Of a stretch of 64,000 nt of DNA, positions 45,994 through 54,572 are shown one piece after another (the stretch's first letter is position 1; every line of letters begins with the position of its first letter). The position numbers and the translations under genes are program-made. The notes under the pieces were generated by a model that made no database searches, was not told the DNA's origin, and saw only the letters and a program-made list of their open reading frames with translations. The DNA is taken from positions 1,488,001 to 1,552,000 of the forward strand of contig OZ244812.1 in the NCBI GenBank assembly GCA_965220205.1, read 5' to 3'. This DNA is from G965220205 sp965220205. GTDB lineage: Bacteria; Chloroflexota; Dehalococcoidia; Lucifugimonadales; Australimonadaceae.

Positions 45994-46443
45994 TTAGCCG
46001 GACGGAACGTACGCCGGCTGCTCCTCCCGGTAGATCAGCACTCTGCACGGACTATGTTTGAGCAAGTACGGGGAGAACCCGCCCAGAGTCGGCGAGCCGT
46101 AGTGTTCCTCGTAGGGGACCGCAGCGATGACGATGTCGCACTCGCGCTGGACCGCTTCGTCCACGACAGCCGAACCCCGGTCGCGGGCTTGGAGTATCTC
46201 GCCTTCCGCGCGGCACTTGCGCGACCGAGCCAACGCTTCCATCGCTTGGAGCACTTGTTCGCCGCGCGTGGATTCCCACGGCACTTCGGCGTCGAGCGGC
46301 AGGCTCCGGCCGACCTCGACGACGTAGAGGAGCCACACGACGCCCTTGGCCGACCGTACGAGGTCGCAGGCCATCGCGACGGCTTCCTCGTCGAGCGGAG
46401 ACCCCGTCACGGAGACGAGCGCACTGGCCACGGTCCTGGCCAA
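45994..46443 (-). CDS. Universal stress protein (UspA-like)
   Basis: A 149-residue Usp fold protein: ALVSVTGSPLDEEAVAMACDLV at the N-terminus, and DIVIAAVPYEEHYGSPTLGGFSPYLLKHSPCRVLI at the C-terminus. The usual ATP motif GxxGxxxxGS is degraded, so it may not bind ATP. It sits between two TrkA-type genes, and Usp proteins are known partners of cation transporters. Start could be the TTG at 46443 or a GTG four codons in. Confidence 0.8.
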   Translation of the reverse strand: MARTVASALVSVTGSPLDEEAVAMACDLVRSAKGVVWLLYVVEVGRSLPLDAEVPWESTRGEQVLQAMEALARSRKCRAEGEILQARDRGSAVVDEAVQRECDIVIAAVPYEEHYGSPTLGGFSPYLLKHSPCRVLIYREEQPAYVPSG

Positions 46444-46454
46444 CCAACACCTCG

Positions 46455-47117
46455 CTAGTGCCCGCCGAGCCGGTCGAGCGTGTCCTCGGGGCCCGCGATG
46501 ATGAGCTGATCGCCGTCCAGCAAGCGCTCCTCCTTCGCGGGGGCCAAGATGGGTTCGAGGCCCCGCTTGATCGCCACGACCGCCGCGCCGTACCGGTCGC
46601 GGGCTGCGCTGAACCCGGCTTGCGCAAGCGTGCGGCCCGCCATCCCCTCCGGCACGTTGATCTTGCTCAGGCCGAAACCCCTGGTGAGTTCCATGTACTC
46701 CAACACTTCACGGTGGAACAGGCTGTGCGCCGTGCGAACACCGGTCTCTTGCTCGGGGTAGACGACGCGGTCGGCGCCGACGGCCTGGAGCGTCTTGCCG
46801 TGCAACTCGCTGGTGGCGCGCGCGATCACCTGCGTCAAGTTGAACTGGTGCTTCAGCAGCACCGTCGTGAGCACGCTCGATTGTATGTCCGTGCCAATGG
46901 CGACGACCGCCGTGTCGAAGTTGCGGATGCCGATCTCTTCGAGCAATTCGGATGACGTAGAGTCGCCGTTCACGGCATAGGTCACCTGCCCCATCATCTG
47001 CTGCGAGAGGATCTCGTCCTTGTCGACGGCGAGCACGTCGTTGCCGGCGCGGTACAGCTCCCGCGCAAGACTGACCCCGAAGCGTCCCATCCCCATAACT
47101 GCGACTTGATGCGCCAT
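46455..47117 (-). CDS. TrkA/KtrA-type potassium-channel regulatory protein
   Basis: A 220-residue RCK protein: QVAVMGMGRFGVSLARELYRAGNDVLAVDKDE at the start, and AIGTDIQSSVLTTVLLKHQF typical of KtrA. An RCK_C domain follows, with RLLDGDQLIIAGPEDTLDRL. It lies 12 bases after the channel gene and is the most KtrA-like of the three regulators here, so probably the main partner of the channel. Confidence 0.92.
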   Translation of the reverse strand: MAHQVAVMGMGRFGVSLARELYRAGNDVLAVDKDEILSQQMMGQVTYAVNGDSTSSELLEEIGIRNFDTAVVAIGTDIQSSVLTTVLLKHQFNLTQVIARATSELHGKTLQAVGADRVVYPEQETGVRTAHSLFHREVLEYMELTRGFGLSKINVPEGMAGRTLAQAGFSAARDRYGAAVVAIKRGLEPILAPAKEERLLDGDQLIIAGPEDTLDRLGGH

Positions 47118-47129
47118 TCGACCACCTAA

Positions 47130-48587
47130 CTAACCGATTCTAACCCGTTCCTGTGCAAACCGGTATACGGCGCGCCGCTCGCGGAGGGCCAGGCCGAGCG
47201 CGATGGTGAGCGGCCCCAACCGTCCCACGTACATAACCAGAACGACCACGACGCGCCCCGGATCGCTCAGGTCCGGCGTGATGCCGCGCGAGAGCCCCGT
47301 CGTGCCGAAGGCGGAAACCGCTTCAAACAGCACGTCCATGAACGTGAACGCCCCGGAGTTGAGGCTGGACGCCTCGGTGACCGCGAGGGCAACGATGAAC
47401 GCCGACAGTCCCGCCGCCGCCAACAGGAACACCGCCAGCGCCCGGGTTACCTGCGCCACTGGCAACTCGCGCTTGAACACCTCCGTCCGCTCGCGCCCGG
47501 CCACCGACGCGAGCCCCGCGAAGACGAGCACCATGAAGGTGTTGACCTTGATGCCGCCCGCGACGGAGCCCGAGGCTCCGCCGACGAACATCAGCGCCGC
47601 GTAGAGGAAATCGGTCCCGGAACGCGTTTCGTCGAAGTTGATGGAACTGAACCCTGCTGTCCTCGACGTGACCGCCTGGAAGGCGCCGTTGCTGATCTTG
47701 TCCACGGTCGACATGCCGCCGAGCGTGGCGTCGTTGGTCAGCTCGAACAGCGCCAGCGCGACGGCCCCAATCGCCCACATCCCGAGCGTGCCGACGACGA
47801 CCAGCCGCGTGTCGAGCGTCCACCGCCGAGGGCGTTGTCTGCGGTAGAGCTCGGCGACGACGGGGAAGCTAAGCGCGCCGACGACGACGAGGGCGCCCGT
47901 TATCGCGAGCATCGCCGGATCGCTGTCGAAGGCGACCAGACTCGCGGAATCGGGGAAGATGTTGAAGCCGGCGTTGTTGAACGCGGACGCGGAGTGGAAC
48001 AGGCTGCGCCACGCGGCGGTCTGCAGCGGATGGTCGATCCCGAGCTTCGCGAAGAGGGCGAGGAATCCCACGGCCTGCGCCGAGAGGGCGAAGATGACGA
48101 CGTAGCGCCCCAGCGTCAGCATGCTCCCGAGCGACGCCCCGCCCATCGTATCCCGGACGATGAGCCGTTGGTTGAGCGTAATGCGTCTGCCTATCGCCGC
48201 AACGATGACGAGCCCGGCAGTCATAATGCCGAGCCCGCCGACGATCATGAGCAGGAGGATGACCAGCTGGCCGAACCCGGACCAGTAGTCGCTGGTGCTG
48301 ACCACGACGAGGCCCGTGACGCATACAGCCGAGGTGGCGGTGAAGAGCGCCTCGATGAACCCTGCCCTGTCCGGTCCGGCGGTGGCGGCCGGGACCAAGA
48401 GCAATGTCGTGCCGAGCGCGATGAGGCCCGCGAATGTGCCGGAGAGCATGAGCAGCCCGGTGGTCGGAGCGGGAATCAGCAGGCGGCGGCGATGATGCGC
48501 CTTGATGCGCAGCGGCCCGAGTTCGCGCGCACGCGGCCGACGCACGACCCGGTCTCCCAGCCGTCGTTGGCCGCCATCGCTTCTCAT
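47130..48587 (-). CDS. TrkH/KtrB-type potassium uptake protein
   Basis: A 485-residue membrane protein with four M1-P-M2 repeats. The selectivity-filter regions are visible: TSAVCVTGLVV, HSASAFNNAGFN, VTSRTAGFSS and SAFGTTGLSRG, each with the conserved glycine. The charged N-terminus precedes the first helix at PAPTTGLLMLSGTFAGLIAL. It forms the K+ pathway and is gated by RCK subunits encoded downstream. First gene of a six-gene minus-strand run ending in pheA. Confidence 0.93.
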   Translation of the reverse strand: MRSDGGQRRLGDRVVRRPRARELGPLRIKAHHRRRLLIPAPTTGLLMLSGTFAGLIALGTTLLLVPAATAGPDRAGFIEALFTATSAVCVTGLVVVSTSDYWSGFGQLVILLLMIVGGLGIMTAGLVIVAAIGRRITLNQRLIVRDTMGGASLGSMLTLGRYVVIFALSAQAVGFLALFAKLGIDHPLQTAAWRSLFHSASAFNNAGFNIFPDSASLVAFDSDPAMLAITGALVVVGALSFPVVAELYRRQRPRRWTLDTRLVVVGTLGMWAIGAVALALFELTNDATLGGMSTVDKISNGAFQAVTSRTAGFSSINFDETRSGTDFLYAALMFVGGASGSVAGGIKVNTFMVLVFAGLASVAGRERTEVFKRELPVAQVTRALAVFLLAAAGLSAFIVALAVTEASSLNSGAFTFMDVLFEAVSAFGTTGLSRGITPDLSDPGRVVVVLVMYVGRLGPLTIALGLALRERRAVYRFAQERVRIG

Positions 48588-48862
48588 AGCAGTTCGTTCC
48601 GCTCTGCGTCGAGCGGGGGAGCGGAGCGGAGTTGTGAAAGAGTTGATCGTTGGGCCAAAACGGAGCCCCGGCCTTAGTCGCGGCCGAATGAGACGGACAA
48701 AGGGCCCGTGGCCTGCTTGCTCGTGAAGAGAGCGCGCGGATTCTAAGACGGGCAGCGTCTCCGGTCAACGCGGTCCGCGCACGGGTTTCCGCGCGGGGTT
48801 GGCGGACTGGGAGCCCCTGGCGCGGCGGGGCTGCGCGACGCGGCGGCGAGCGAGGGCGCGCC

Positions 48863-48871
48863 TGCTAGAAT
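48863..48871 (+). promoter_or_regulatory. Extended -10 of the cysteine synthase gene
   Basis: TGC-TAGAAT followed by six bases and the GTG at 48878. It has the same spacing as pyrF and sfsA. Confidence 0.45.
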
Positions 48872-48877
48872 CGCCGG

Positions 48878-49819
48878 GTGGTCACTCCTGAACGGCCCCG
48901 GCATCTCCTCGGCCTCATCGGCCAGACTCCGCTGATCGAGCTTCGACGGCTCGCTCCCAAGCCTGGGGTGCGCATCTTTGCCAAGCTCGAGGGCGCCAAC
49001 CCATCCGGCAGCGTGAAGGACCGCGTCGTGCTGGCCATGATCGAGGCAGCCGAACGCCGGGGCGATCTGAAGCCGGGGGCGACGATTGTCGAAGCCAGCA
49101 CCGGGAACACGGCGATCGCGTTGGCCATGGTGGGCAAGCAGAAGGGCTACGGCGTCAGCACGGTGCTGCCGCACGGCATCGTACCCAGTATCGCCGACCT
49201 CCTACGGCTCTACGGCGCCGAAGTCACGTGGGCCGAACCCGTTGGAGGCATGCGGGGAGCGGTCGAAACAGCGCACGACTTGGCCGAGCGGCAGGGCTTC
49301 TACGAGTTGGGCCAGTTCAGGGATCGCGTCAACGTGGAGACCCACTACGCCCAGACGGGCGCGGAGATAGCCGGCGCGCTCGAACAGACCGACGCCTTCG
49401 TGGCCGGCATCGGCACGGGGGGCACTATCATGGGCGTCGCCCAGCGACTCAGAGAACAGCAGCCCAACGTCCGCATCGTCGGCGTCGAACCTCGACTCGG
49501 CGAACGGCTACAGGGCCTGCGGAGCCTGGCCGACGGCTATCGGCCGCCGCTCCTCGACTTAGCGCAATTGGACAGCCGTTTCTTGGTGGACAGCGCCAGC
49601 GCGATCGCCGCGGCCCACCGCGTCATCGAGACGGAGGGGATCCTAGCGGGCGTATCGTCGGGGGCGACATTGCACATCGCGCTCCGCATTGCCGAAGGCA
49701 TGGACCGGGGCAACATTGTCGTCATGTTTTCGGACGGCGGCTGGAAGTACCTGCCCGCGCGGCCTTGGGACGCGGCCGAAACCGGCGACGAGCGTCTCGA
49801 CGAGGTGCACTGGTGGTGA
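48878..49819 (+). CDS. Cysteine synthase (O-acetylserine/O-phosphoserine sulfhydrylase type)
   Basis: A 313-residue fold-type II PLP enzyme. The PLP lysine is Lys47 in NPSGSVKDR. The substrate loop is EASTGNTAIALAMV, and the phosphate-binding loop is GIGTGGTIMGVAQRL. The C-terminal WKYLPARPWD matches CysM-like enzymes, which often use thiosulfate or O-phosphoserine. It makes cysteine from an activated serine. It starts at a GTG with a likely leaderless message. It converges on the FAD-subunit gene with a nine-base gap. Confidence 0.93.
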   Translation: MVTPERPRHLLGLIGQTPLIELRRLAPKPGVRIFAKLEGANPSGSVKDRVVLAMIEAAERRGDLKPGATIVEASTGNTAIALAMVGKQKGYGVSTVLPHGIVPSIADLLRLYGAEVTWAEPVGGMRGAVETAHDLAERQGFYELGQFRDRVNVETHYAQTGAEIAGALEQTDAFVAGIGTGGTIMGVAQRLREQQPNVRIVGVEPRLGERLQGLRSLADGYRPPLLDLAQLDSRFLVDSASAIAAAHRVIETEGILAGVSSGATLHIALRIAEGMDRGNIVVMFSDGGWKYLPARPWDAAETGDERLDEVHWW

Positions 49820-49828
49820 GCGGCGCCG

Positions 49829-50689
49829 CTACGGTGTGACGCCCAACGCCTGCTCGAGCGCGCGCCGCGTGAACACGACCGACATGTCGCGCTTGTACTC
49901 GGCCGAGCCGCGCGGATCGCTCGTGGGATCGACGATGCCGGCGACTAGCTGCGACGCCTCGCGCAGCGCGGCCGGCGTGGCGTCGGCCCCGCGCAGCGCG
50001 TCCTCGACGACGGTCGCCCGGAGCGCCGTGGACGCTACCGCGCCCAGCCCGACCCGGACGTCGGCAATCTTCCCGTCCTCGACACGGCCCATCGCGGCGA
50101 CCGAGACCGTGGCATAGTCGTCCTCGGTCCGCGGCAGGTACTTGATGTACACCCAGCCCGAATCGGCCGGCTGTGCCGGCACGAGCAGCTCGGTGACGAT
50201 TTCGTCAGGCTCGATGGTCGTCTCGTAGTAGTCAACGTACAGGTCGTTCACAGGCACGATCCGTTCGCCGCGGGAGGAGACCACCTTGACGCCGGCGTCC
50301 AAGATGAGGAGCGACGGCGGCGGGTCCATGGCAGGGTCGGCCTGCGCGAGGCCGCCGCCAACGGTTGCGGAGTTGCGTATGCGAACCGTGGCGACACGGC
50401 TATAGGCGTTGGCCAGGAGCGGCGCGAACTGGCGTACTAGGTCCGATTGCTCGACGTCGCGCATCCGGGCGAGCCCGCCGATGTGCAAGACGCCGTCCGA
50501 GTACTCGATCGCGTCGAGGCCGCCGATTCGGTGGAGGCTAATGATGTGGTCCGGTTGCACCAGCGACTGCTTGAGCAGCAGCATGAGCGACGTGCCGCCG
50601 GCCATGAGCTTCGCATCGCCGTTGTACTGGGCCAGCGCAGCCGCGGCCTCTTGTATCGTCCCGGGGGTGTGGAACTCGAAGTCGTTCAT
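49829..50689 (-). CDS. Molybdenum hydroxylase FAD-binding (medium) subunit
   Basis: A 286-residue CoxM/XdhB-type subunit. FAD contacts are in DAKLMAGGTSLMLLLKQ and ATVRIRNSATVGGGLAQADPAMD; the second site usually reads GGN, here GGG. A CO-dehydrogenase flavoprotein C-terminal domain follows. The ATG at 50689 overlaps the small-subunit stop (ATGA). The molybdopterin large subunit needed for catalysis is absent from the neighbourhood. CO, xanthine and nicotinate-type substrates are all possible. Confidence 0.88.
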   Translation of the reverse strand: MNDFEFHTPGTIQEAAAALAQYNGDAKLMAGGTSLMLLLKQSLVQPDHIISLHRIGGLDAIEYSDGVLHIGGLARMRDVEQSDLVRQFAPLLANAYSRVATVRIRNSATVGGGLAQADPAMDPPPSLLILDAGVKVVSSRGERIVPVNDLYVDYYETTIEPDEIVTELLVPAQPADSGWVYIKYLPRTEDDYATVSVAAMGRVEDGKIADVRVGLGAVASTALRATVVEDALRGADATPAALREASQLVAGIVDPTSDPRGSAEYKRDMSVVFTRRALEQALGVTP

Positions 50690-51168
50690 GACATCTTCAC
50701 CGCTGCGTCCTTGATAGAGTCGATGATCTGGTAGTAGCCGGTGCACCGGCAGAGATTCCCCATCATCCACTGTTTGATCTGGTCCTCAGTGGGATTCGGA
50801 ATCTCTTCGAGGAGGGACTTGGCGGCGATGATCTGGCCGGGCGTGCACGCGCCGCACTGGAAGCCCCCGTTGTCGATAAACGCTTGCTGCACGGGGTGGA
50901 GCGTGTCGCCGTCGGCAACGCCCTCGATCGTCAGTATCTCCGCGCCGTCGACCCGCACCGCGAGCGTGATGCACGAGGAGACCATCCGGCCGTCGAGCAT
51001 GACGGTGCAGGCGCCACAGACGCCCACGCTGCACGTCTCCTTGGTGCCGGTGAGTCCGAGGTCGTACCTGAGCATGTCGACGAGCGTCCGGTACGTGGGG
51101 ACCTCGGCGGTGTAGGCCTTGCCGTTCACCGTGACGTTCACGGTCTGTTTGATCGGTGTCGTGGTCAT
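50686..51168 (-). CDS. Molybdenum hydroxylase [2Fe-2S] (small) subunit
   Basis: A 160-residue CoxS/XdhC-type subunit with two clusters. The plant-ferredoxin-like cluster is in ETCSVGVCGACTVMLDG plus the later SSC. The helical cluster is in FQCGACTPGQIIAA and GNLCRCTGYYQI. It transfers electrons from the molybdenum centre to FAD. It precedes the FAD subunit with a four-base overlap. A carbon-nitrogen hydrolase pseudogene lies upstream. Confidence 0.93.
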   Translation of the reverse strand: MTTTPIKQTVNVTVNGKAYTAEVPTYRTLVDMLRYDLGLTGTKETCSVGVCGACTVMLDGRMVSSCITLAVRVDGAEILTIEGVADGDTLHPVQQAFIDNGGFQCGACTPGQIIAAKSLLEEIPNPTEDQIKQWMMGNLCRCTGYYQIIDSIKDAAVKMS

Positions 51169-51236
51169 GCGACTCCTCGTTGTGCTGGGGCTTAGTCGTT
51201 CTCTGGCCGAGGCTGGTTGGCCGGGCCGCTCGGATG

Positions 51237-52015
51237 CTATCGCAGATTCGCGCGCGAGGCAAAGCGGGAGGATACGTCGACGATGAGCATGCCCTCTGCG
51301 CCGTCCGCGGTCTCCGCGACAAGGTCTCCGCGGTCGTCGAACAGGTAGCCGCCGCCTGGGAAGTCCTCGTCCACGGTGCGTCCTGCCTGGGTTGCCACCC
51401 TATGTGGAGACCGTACGTTCCCGCGTAGGCGCCCAATTGGTCCCGGCACTTTTCACGCCACCACGCGTAGCCCTCTTGCCAGTCCCGTGTGTTCTGTTGA
51501 CCGTACAGCCCCGGAGCGGCCAAGAGGAGCACGACCTTCGCTCCGCTCCGCGAGTACCCTTGAAACAGCGCTTCGCTATCGATGTCCGCGCACACTGCCA
51601 CGCCGAAGTCCACATCCCCCTGCCGCCATAGGAGCGGCTCCACGCCTGGGGAGAAGAGACCAATCTCGTCGGGCGCCAGGTTGATCTTGCGGTACGTCCC
51701 CACGAGGTCGCCGCCCCGAATCACGCTCTGCGAGATGAAGGGGGCGCCCGCGGTGTTGCGCTCGACGATTCCGGCGACCAGCGTCAGCCCGGTCCGTTTG
51801 GAGAGCTGGAACAGCGGCGTGAGCTCAGGGTCGCCCCACCCGACGACAGCGTTGGCGTGCGTGCGCGGACCGGCGTATCCGGTGATGCTCGCCTCGGGGA
51901 AGCATGCGATCTCGGCGCCTGCGGCGGCTGCGCGGTGCGCAAACTCTGCGATGCGCGCCAGGTTGCGAGCGACCCCGCCTTTCTCACTATGCATCTGCAC
52001 GAGCGCTAGCTTCAA
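51237..52015 (-). pseudogene. Carbon-nitrogen hydrolase (nitrilase superfamily), frameshifted
   Basis: The N-terminal two-thirds reads well in one frame from a TTG at 52015 (GGAGAAGG five bases upstream). It has LKLALVQMHSEKGGVARNL, catalytic Glu in IACFPEASITGYAG, catalytic Lys in GTYRKINLAPDE and the nucleophile Cys in FGVAVCADIDSEALFQ. After AGTYGLHI, near 51405, the frame is lost. The remainder (VATQAGRTVDEDFPGGGYLFDD to the stop at 51237) is in another frame. A one-base deletion explains it. Either a recent pseudogene or a sequencing error. Confidence 0.85.
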
Positions 52016-52052
52016 GCGCGCCTTCTCCGTTGCAGGGCGGCAGTCCCAGGCC

Positions 52053-53843
52053 TCACGAGCCGCCGCGCCCCCCACTCGTGCTCAGTCCGCCACGGGCCAC
52101 CAGCCAGTGTACGACGATTAGGAACGTCACGAGGAACACGACGCTGAGGACACCCAGCGCAGCTGCTTGTCCCGTGGAGTTGCCCCACAGCTTCCAGATG
52201 AGCGTGCTGACGACGAATGGGGGGGTGTCTCGTCCGATGATGAGCGGCAGAGTCAGCTCGCGGAACGCGACGACCGCCAGGAAGACCCACGCGCCGAACG
52301 TGCTGGGCCGCACGAGCGGGACAACGATGTCTCTGAACGTCCGCGCGGGCGACGCGCCGTGCGTCCCGGCTACCTCCTCCATTTCGCGCGCCAGCTGCGC
52401 GATGCCCGCGCGCTGAAGGCGGTAGGCGACGGCGAGCCGGTAGGCGTAGGAGAGCACGAGCACCACCGAGGCGCCAAGCAGCGGCGCCCAGTCGGGCAAC
52501 CAACGGTTGAGGCGCAGGTAGAACAGCAGCAACGCGTTCGCCGCCACCACGGCCGGGATCGCAATCGATGCGGAGGCGAGGAAGTCGAGCGCCAACCGCA
52601 GCTTGGGGTTGCCCTTCCCTCGCACGACGACCCATGCGATCACAAGCGCCGCGCCAACCGCCAACGTCGGGGCCGCCACCACGACGACGGCCGTGTTCCC
52701 CAGCGTTGAGGCGAGCCTACTATCGGCAAACAGGGCCGCGTACTGGTCGAGCGACAGCAGGGCAAGCGCCTCGGAACTCGGTTGCTGGTACTGGTCGAGA
52801 AGGCTCGTCCAGACCAGCACCAAGAACGGAGCGATCGAGACGACAAACAGGAACGCGGCAACGCCGGCGAAGACGGGCCACTTCCAGCGTTGCAGCGGGT
52901 GAAGGACGGTGGGCTGCGCACGGTTGCCGATGGTCGCGAACCGCTCGGCGCCGCCGGTAAGCCGGTGGTAGACGAAGAAGAGCGCGAAGCTCAGCGCCAT
53001 GAAGTGCAACCCGAGCACTGCCACGGCGCCGTAGTCGGGGGAGGCCCCCGTCGCGTCGTTGAGCGCGAAGTAGATGCGCGTACTGAGGATGTCCGCGCGC
53101 GCGCCGAGTCCAAGCAGCAGCGGGACTTCGAAGGACTCGATGGCAAGGATTGCCCCGAGGATGAGCACGGCCAACAGGTGAGGCCGCAGTAGAGGCAGCG
53201 TGACGCCGGTGAGCGTTGCCAGCAGTGTGGCGCCGCTCGTGCGGCTCGCATCCTCGAGCGCGGGGTCCATGCCGCGCAGGGCCGCGCTGATGAACACGAA
53301 CATGAGCGTGACCAGACTCGCGCCCTGGACCATGACCATGCCATAGACCGTGAAGATGTCGATGGGGCCCGCCTCCCAGAGCGGGAGGATGGTCCGTATG
53401 GCGACGTTCATCGCGCCGGTGCGCTCGCCGAACAGGAGCACCCACCCCATCGTCGTAACGATTCCGGGCATCATGAGTGGAACGAGCAGCAACACGTAGA
53501 CGAGACGCCGCAACGGCAGATCGGTGCGCTCGACGAGCCAGGCGAGCACGAGCGCCGCGGCGAACGCCAGCACAACCGATCCCGCCACGAAGACGGCGGT
53601 GTCGGCCAGCGTGCTCTGCAGGGCGCCGGACCGGTAGAGGGCGGCGAAATTGTCGAGGCCCCAGCCGACGCCGTCCTCGAAGGGCAGGCGGTCGCCGGGC
53701 GTGCGGAGCGCAGAGAAGAGCGTGAGCGCGACGGGCGGGGCCAGTAGGTAGACAACAGCGGTGACAGCGCCGCCGATGAGGAGCCGCTCGGCGGTGACCA
53801 CCGAGAGCGCGCGGCTGGCGCCGCGCCTAGCGGCGCCCATCAC
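52053..53843 (-). CDS. Fe3+-type ABC transporter permease, two fused domains (second system)
   Basis: A 596-residue FbpB-like permease with about 12 helices and two transport domains. EAA-like loops are ALEDASRTSGATLLATL and EMEEVAGTHGASPARTF. It parallels the permease at 34897-36669 in size and layout. Its binding protein is encoded 730 bases upstream on the same strand (54573-55709). No ATPase gene is close. The substrate is probably iron or another small anion/cation bound by the lipoprotein. Confidence 0.9.
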   Translation of the reverse strand: MMGAARRGASRALSVVTAERLLIGGAVTAVVYLLAPPVALTLFSALRTPGDRLPFEDGVGWGLDNFAALYRSGALQSTLADTAVFVAGSVVLAFAAALVLAWLVERTDLPLRRLVYVLLLVPLMMPGIVTTMGWVLLFGERTGAMNVAIRTILPLWEAGPIDIFTVYGMVMVQGASLVTLMFVFISAALRGMDPALEDASRTSGATLLATLTGVTLPLLRPHLLAVLILGAILAIESFEVPLLLGLGARADILSTRIYFALNDATGASPDYGAVAVLGLHFMALSFALFFVYHRLTGGAERFATIGNRAQPTVLHPLQRWKWPVFAGVAAFLFVVSIAPFLVLVWTSLLDQYQQPSSEALALLSLDQYAALFADSRLASTLGNTAVVVVAAPTLAVGAALVIAWVVVRGKGNPKLRLALDFLASASIAIPAVVAANALLLFYLRLNRWLPDWAPLLGASVVLVLSYAYRLAVAYRLQRAGIAQLAREMEEVAGTHGASPARTFRDIVVPLVRPSTFGAWVFLAVVAFRELTLPLIIGRDTPPFVVSTLIWKLWGNSTGQAAALGVLSVVFLVTFLIVVHWLVARGGLSTSGGRGGS

Positions 53844-54572
53844 TGGGGGGCCTCCACGAGCTCTCCCACATCAAGACCTCTGCGCAACTACTGCCGGCAG
53901 GCGCTTCTTGCCAATTGCCGTGTCTGCGCACGGGAACCCTTCATGTTGGCCTGCCCACACTACAACCAACGAGCGTAGGCGGGCGGAGCACGACCCCCTC
54001 TCCAATTCTCCCCGCAGACGATGGAGAGGACCTTCGAAGCCAAGGCGGAAGGGTGATGCAAGAGATCTCCAGGGGAGCGCGGGAATGGCGCATCGGAATG
54101 ATGGGAATGCACGAGGAACAGGCAGGAATACACCAGAATGACGCAGGTCGTTTACTCGTAGATTGGATGGGTTTACGAGTGGGGCGGGAGACGATTTCTT
54201 CTCAAGTGAGTCATCTAGAGTCATTGTGCGTCATTTCGCCTGTGGGGCCGGGCCGGTTAGGCGCGTCTGGCGGCCTCTCGTGACCGCATGAGTTGGCGGG
54301 AAGCGTCGGTTCTAGACGGTCTCACTTAGTCTCATCGGTCTCATTTCCCCGGGTCTGGGCCGGGGCGCCCGGGGGTTGGGCCATTCGGACAGTGTAGGAG
54401 ACGAAGGGGCGAACCGGCTACGGGCAGTTGTCGGGGTCTCCCTGTGGGAGGCTAAGCGGCGGAGGAGGACGGTGCGTGCGAAAGGGGGGTGGATTCCCGT
54501 GTCGGGGCGCGGGCATGACGGAGGGGCGGCGGCCCCCTCCTCAATCCTCCCCGTGTGGGGAGGAGGTCAAAC
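53844..54572. other. 729-base gene-poor region with iteron repeats
   Basis: No credible gene. It contains GGAATG-type short repeats (about 54080-54140), a diverged relative of the dispersed repeat palindrome (54154-54180), three GTCAT iterons at 54210, 54220 and 54230, and three GTCTCA iterons at 54319, 54329 and 54338. CCCCCTC...GGGGAGG hairpin-like motifs lie near 54000 and 54550. Confidence 0.65.
54151..54240 (+). repeat. Diverged relative of the dispersed repeat (R3)
   Basis: ACTCGTA...GGGTTTACGAGTGG aligns with the palindrome core of R2, and three GTCAT iterons follow at exact 10-base intervals. The iteron sequence differs from R1/R2 while the layout is kept. Confidence 0.6.
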
